A stretch of 5,079 nt of DNA from Hadesarchaea archaeon. Its GTDB lineage: Archaea > Hadarchaeota > Hadarchaeia > Hadarchaeales > Hadarchaeaceae. Under the pieces are notes generated by a model, which had not been told where the DNA came from, searched no databases, and was given only the letters and a program-made list of their open reading frames with translations. Positions 4,563 through 5,079 of the stretch are shown here, one piece after another. The stretch's first letter is position 1. Every line of letters starts with the position of its first letter. The DNA is taken from the NCBI GenBank assembly GCA_014361095.1, contig JACIWF010000077.1, positions 1 through 5,079 on the forward strand, in the 5' to 3' direction. The position numbers and the translations under genes were made by a program.

Positions 4563-5079
4563 ATGAAGTGCTCTCGATGTGGATATCAGTGGGAACCGAA
4601 GGTCCCGAATCCAAAGGAATGCCCGCGATGCAAGACTAGGCTGGATTACGTTTCTATGCCCGTGGGGGCACCGAAAAGGTTTGAAAAGAAGGAGGTGAAT
4701 AAAGCGATGTCGAGCAAACTTCCTTGGGTCGCAGCAATCATCATAGTAGCAGCGGCGGCCGCAGCCTGGGCGCTTTGGCCCACTGCTGAAGTACCGGCTA
4801 CTGTACCATCGGCTGGAGCCAAGATCACATTGGCAGCAGGGTCCGGCACTGTCTTCGCCGCGCCTCCGGAAAATTCTGGAATTGAGAACATCTATATCGT
4901 CAAAGCAGGACAGACTTACACCGAAAACTTTAGTGATTGGATCGACAACTGTCTGGAAGTCATTACATACAACACCGAATCGGTAACGATTCCATATGAC
5001 ACGCCGTTTGCCATCGTGGTCGCCGTTACGGGTCACAAGGACAACATGGGTCAGCTTACCACAGCGTATCTGAAGGTTG
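4563..5079 (+). CDS. Zinc-ribbon membrane protein of unknown function (3' end outside window)
   Basis: 172 residues are visible and open at the right edge. Residues 1-29 form a CxxC-x13-CxxC zinc ribbon (C3, C6, C20, C23; ends CPRCKTRLDY) like those found at the N-terminus of many small archaeal proteins. A basic linker (about 36-52, Lys/Arg-rich) leads to one membrane helix (about 54-72, I-I-I-V followed by an Ala run, flanked by Trp). After a Pro/Ala/Thr stretch (73-90) comes a beta-rich domain, probably outside the cell, with ENIYIVKAGQ (108-117), SDWIDNCLEVITY (124-136) and TPFAIVVAV (147-155). Basic residues before the helix predict the ribbon inside and the C-terminal domain outside. 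I do not recognise that domain. ATG 4563 fits a leaderless start. An in-frame ATG at 4707 (Met49) has a near-perfect SD and would make a form without the ribbon. The gene is transcribed divergently from trm1; no functional link is evident. Confidence 0.8.
   Translation, partial: MKCSRCGYQWEPKVPNPKECPRCKTRLDYVSMPVGAPKRFEKKEVNKAMSSKLPWVAAIIIVAAAAAAWALWPTAEVPATVPSAGAKITLAAGSGTVFAAPPENSGIENIYIVKAGQTYTENFSDWIDNCLEVITYNTESVTIPYDTPFAIVVAVTGHKDNMGQLTTAYLKV
4689..4698 (+). promoter_or_regulatory. Strong internal Shine-Dalgarno before in-frame ATG 4707
   Basis: AAGGAGGTGA is fully complementary to the usual archaeal 16S rRNA tail and lies 8 nt before ATG 4707 (Met49 of the zinc-ribbon protein, same frame). 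It is the strongest SD in the window. Translation from here would give a protein beginning MSSKLPWV and entering directly into the membrane helix, without the zinc ribbon. It also encodes Lys-Lys-Glu-Val, so its occurrence could be partly a result of coding. Confidence 0.55.

Noticed and set aside
4557..5036. Minus-strand frame of 159 codons opposite the zinc-ribbon gene
   Set aside because: The plus strand carries a clear CxxC/CxxC ribbon, membrane helix, promoter and start. The minus reading shows no domain.

Overview
The window looks like archaeal chromosome. The evidence is an archaeal-type triosephosphate isomerase, a tRNA gene with a small intron at the canonical archaeal site 37/38, two preQ0/archaeosine pathway enzymes, a DUF123-type GIY-YIG protein, archaeal FtsJ-like and Trm1 methyltransferases, and TATA-type promoters in the AT-rich gaps. 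The phylum cannot be decided from this sequence alone. Nothing looks like a mobile element, phage or CRISPR array.

Layout. (1) 2-619 (+): 3' part of tpiA, cut by the left edge. (2) 692-780 (+): tRNA-Thr(UGU) with a 13-nt intron and an encoded CCA, between AT-rich, T-run-bearing flanks. (3) 855-3232 (+): a probable four-gene operon, queE-queD (stop and start share one base), a GIY-YIG/DUF123 gene 18 nt later with a strong Shine-Dalgarno (SD) sequence, and an ftsJ/rlmE-like rRNA methyltransferase 60 nt later. (4) 3216-4388 (-): trm1, convergent with ftsJ and overlapping its 3' end by 17 bp. (5) 4389-4562: AT-rich divergent promoter region with a 17-bp near-perfect direct repeat and TATA-like boxes for both directions. 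(6) 4563 to the right edge (+): a membrane protein with an N-terminal zinc ribbon, open at the window end and with an in-frame internal ATG preceded by a very strong SD.

Theme. Apart from the glycolytic enzyme and the last gene, the window concerns RNA maturation. QueD and QueE make the 7-deazaguanine precursor of archaeosine at tRNA position 15. Trm1 dimethylates G26. The FtsJ-like enzyme 2'-O-methylates RNA, probably 23S rRNA. The tRNA-Thr here carries G at both 15 and 26, so it is a plausible substrate of both pathways. The DUF123 protein sits within this set but has no firm function. The least understood part is the right end: the zinc-ribbon membrane protein, its leaderless-looking promoter, its possible second start and the repeat next to it.
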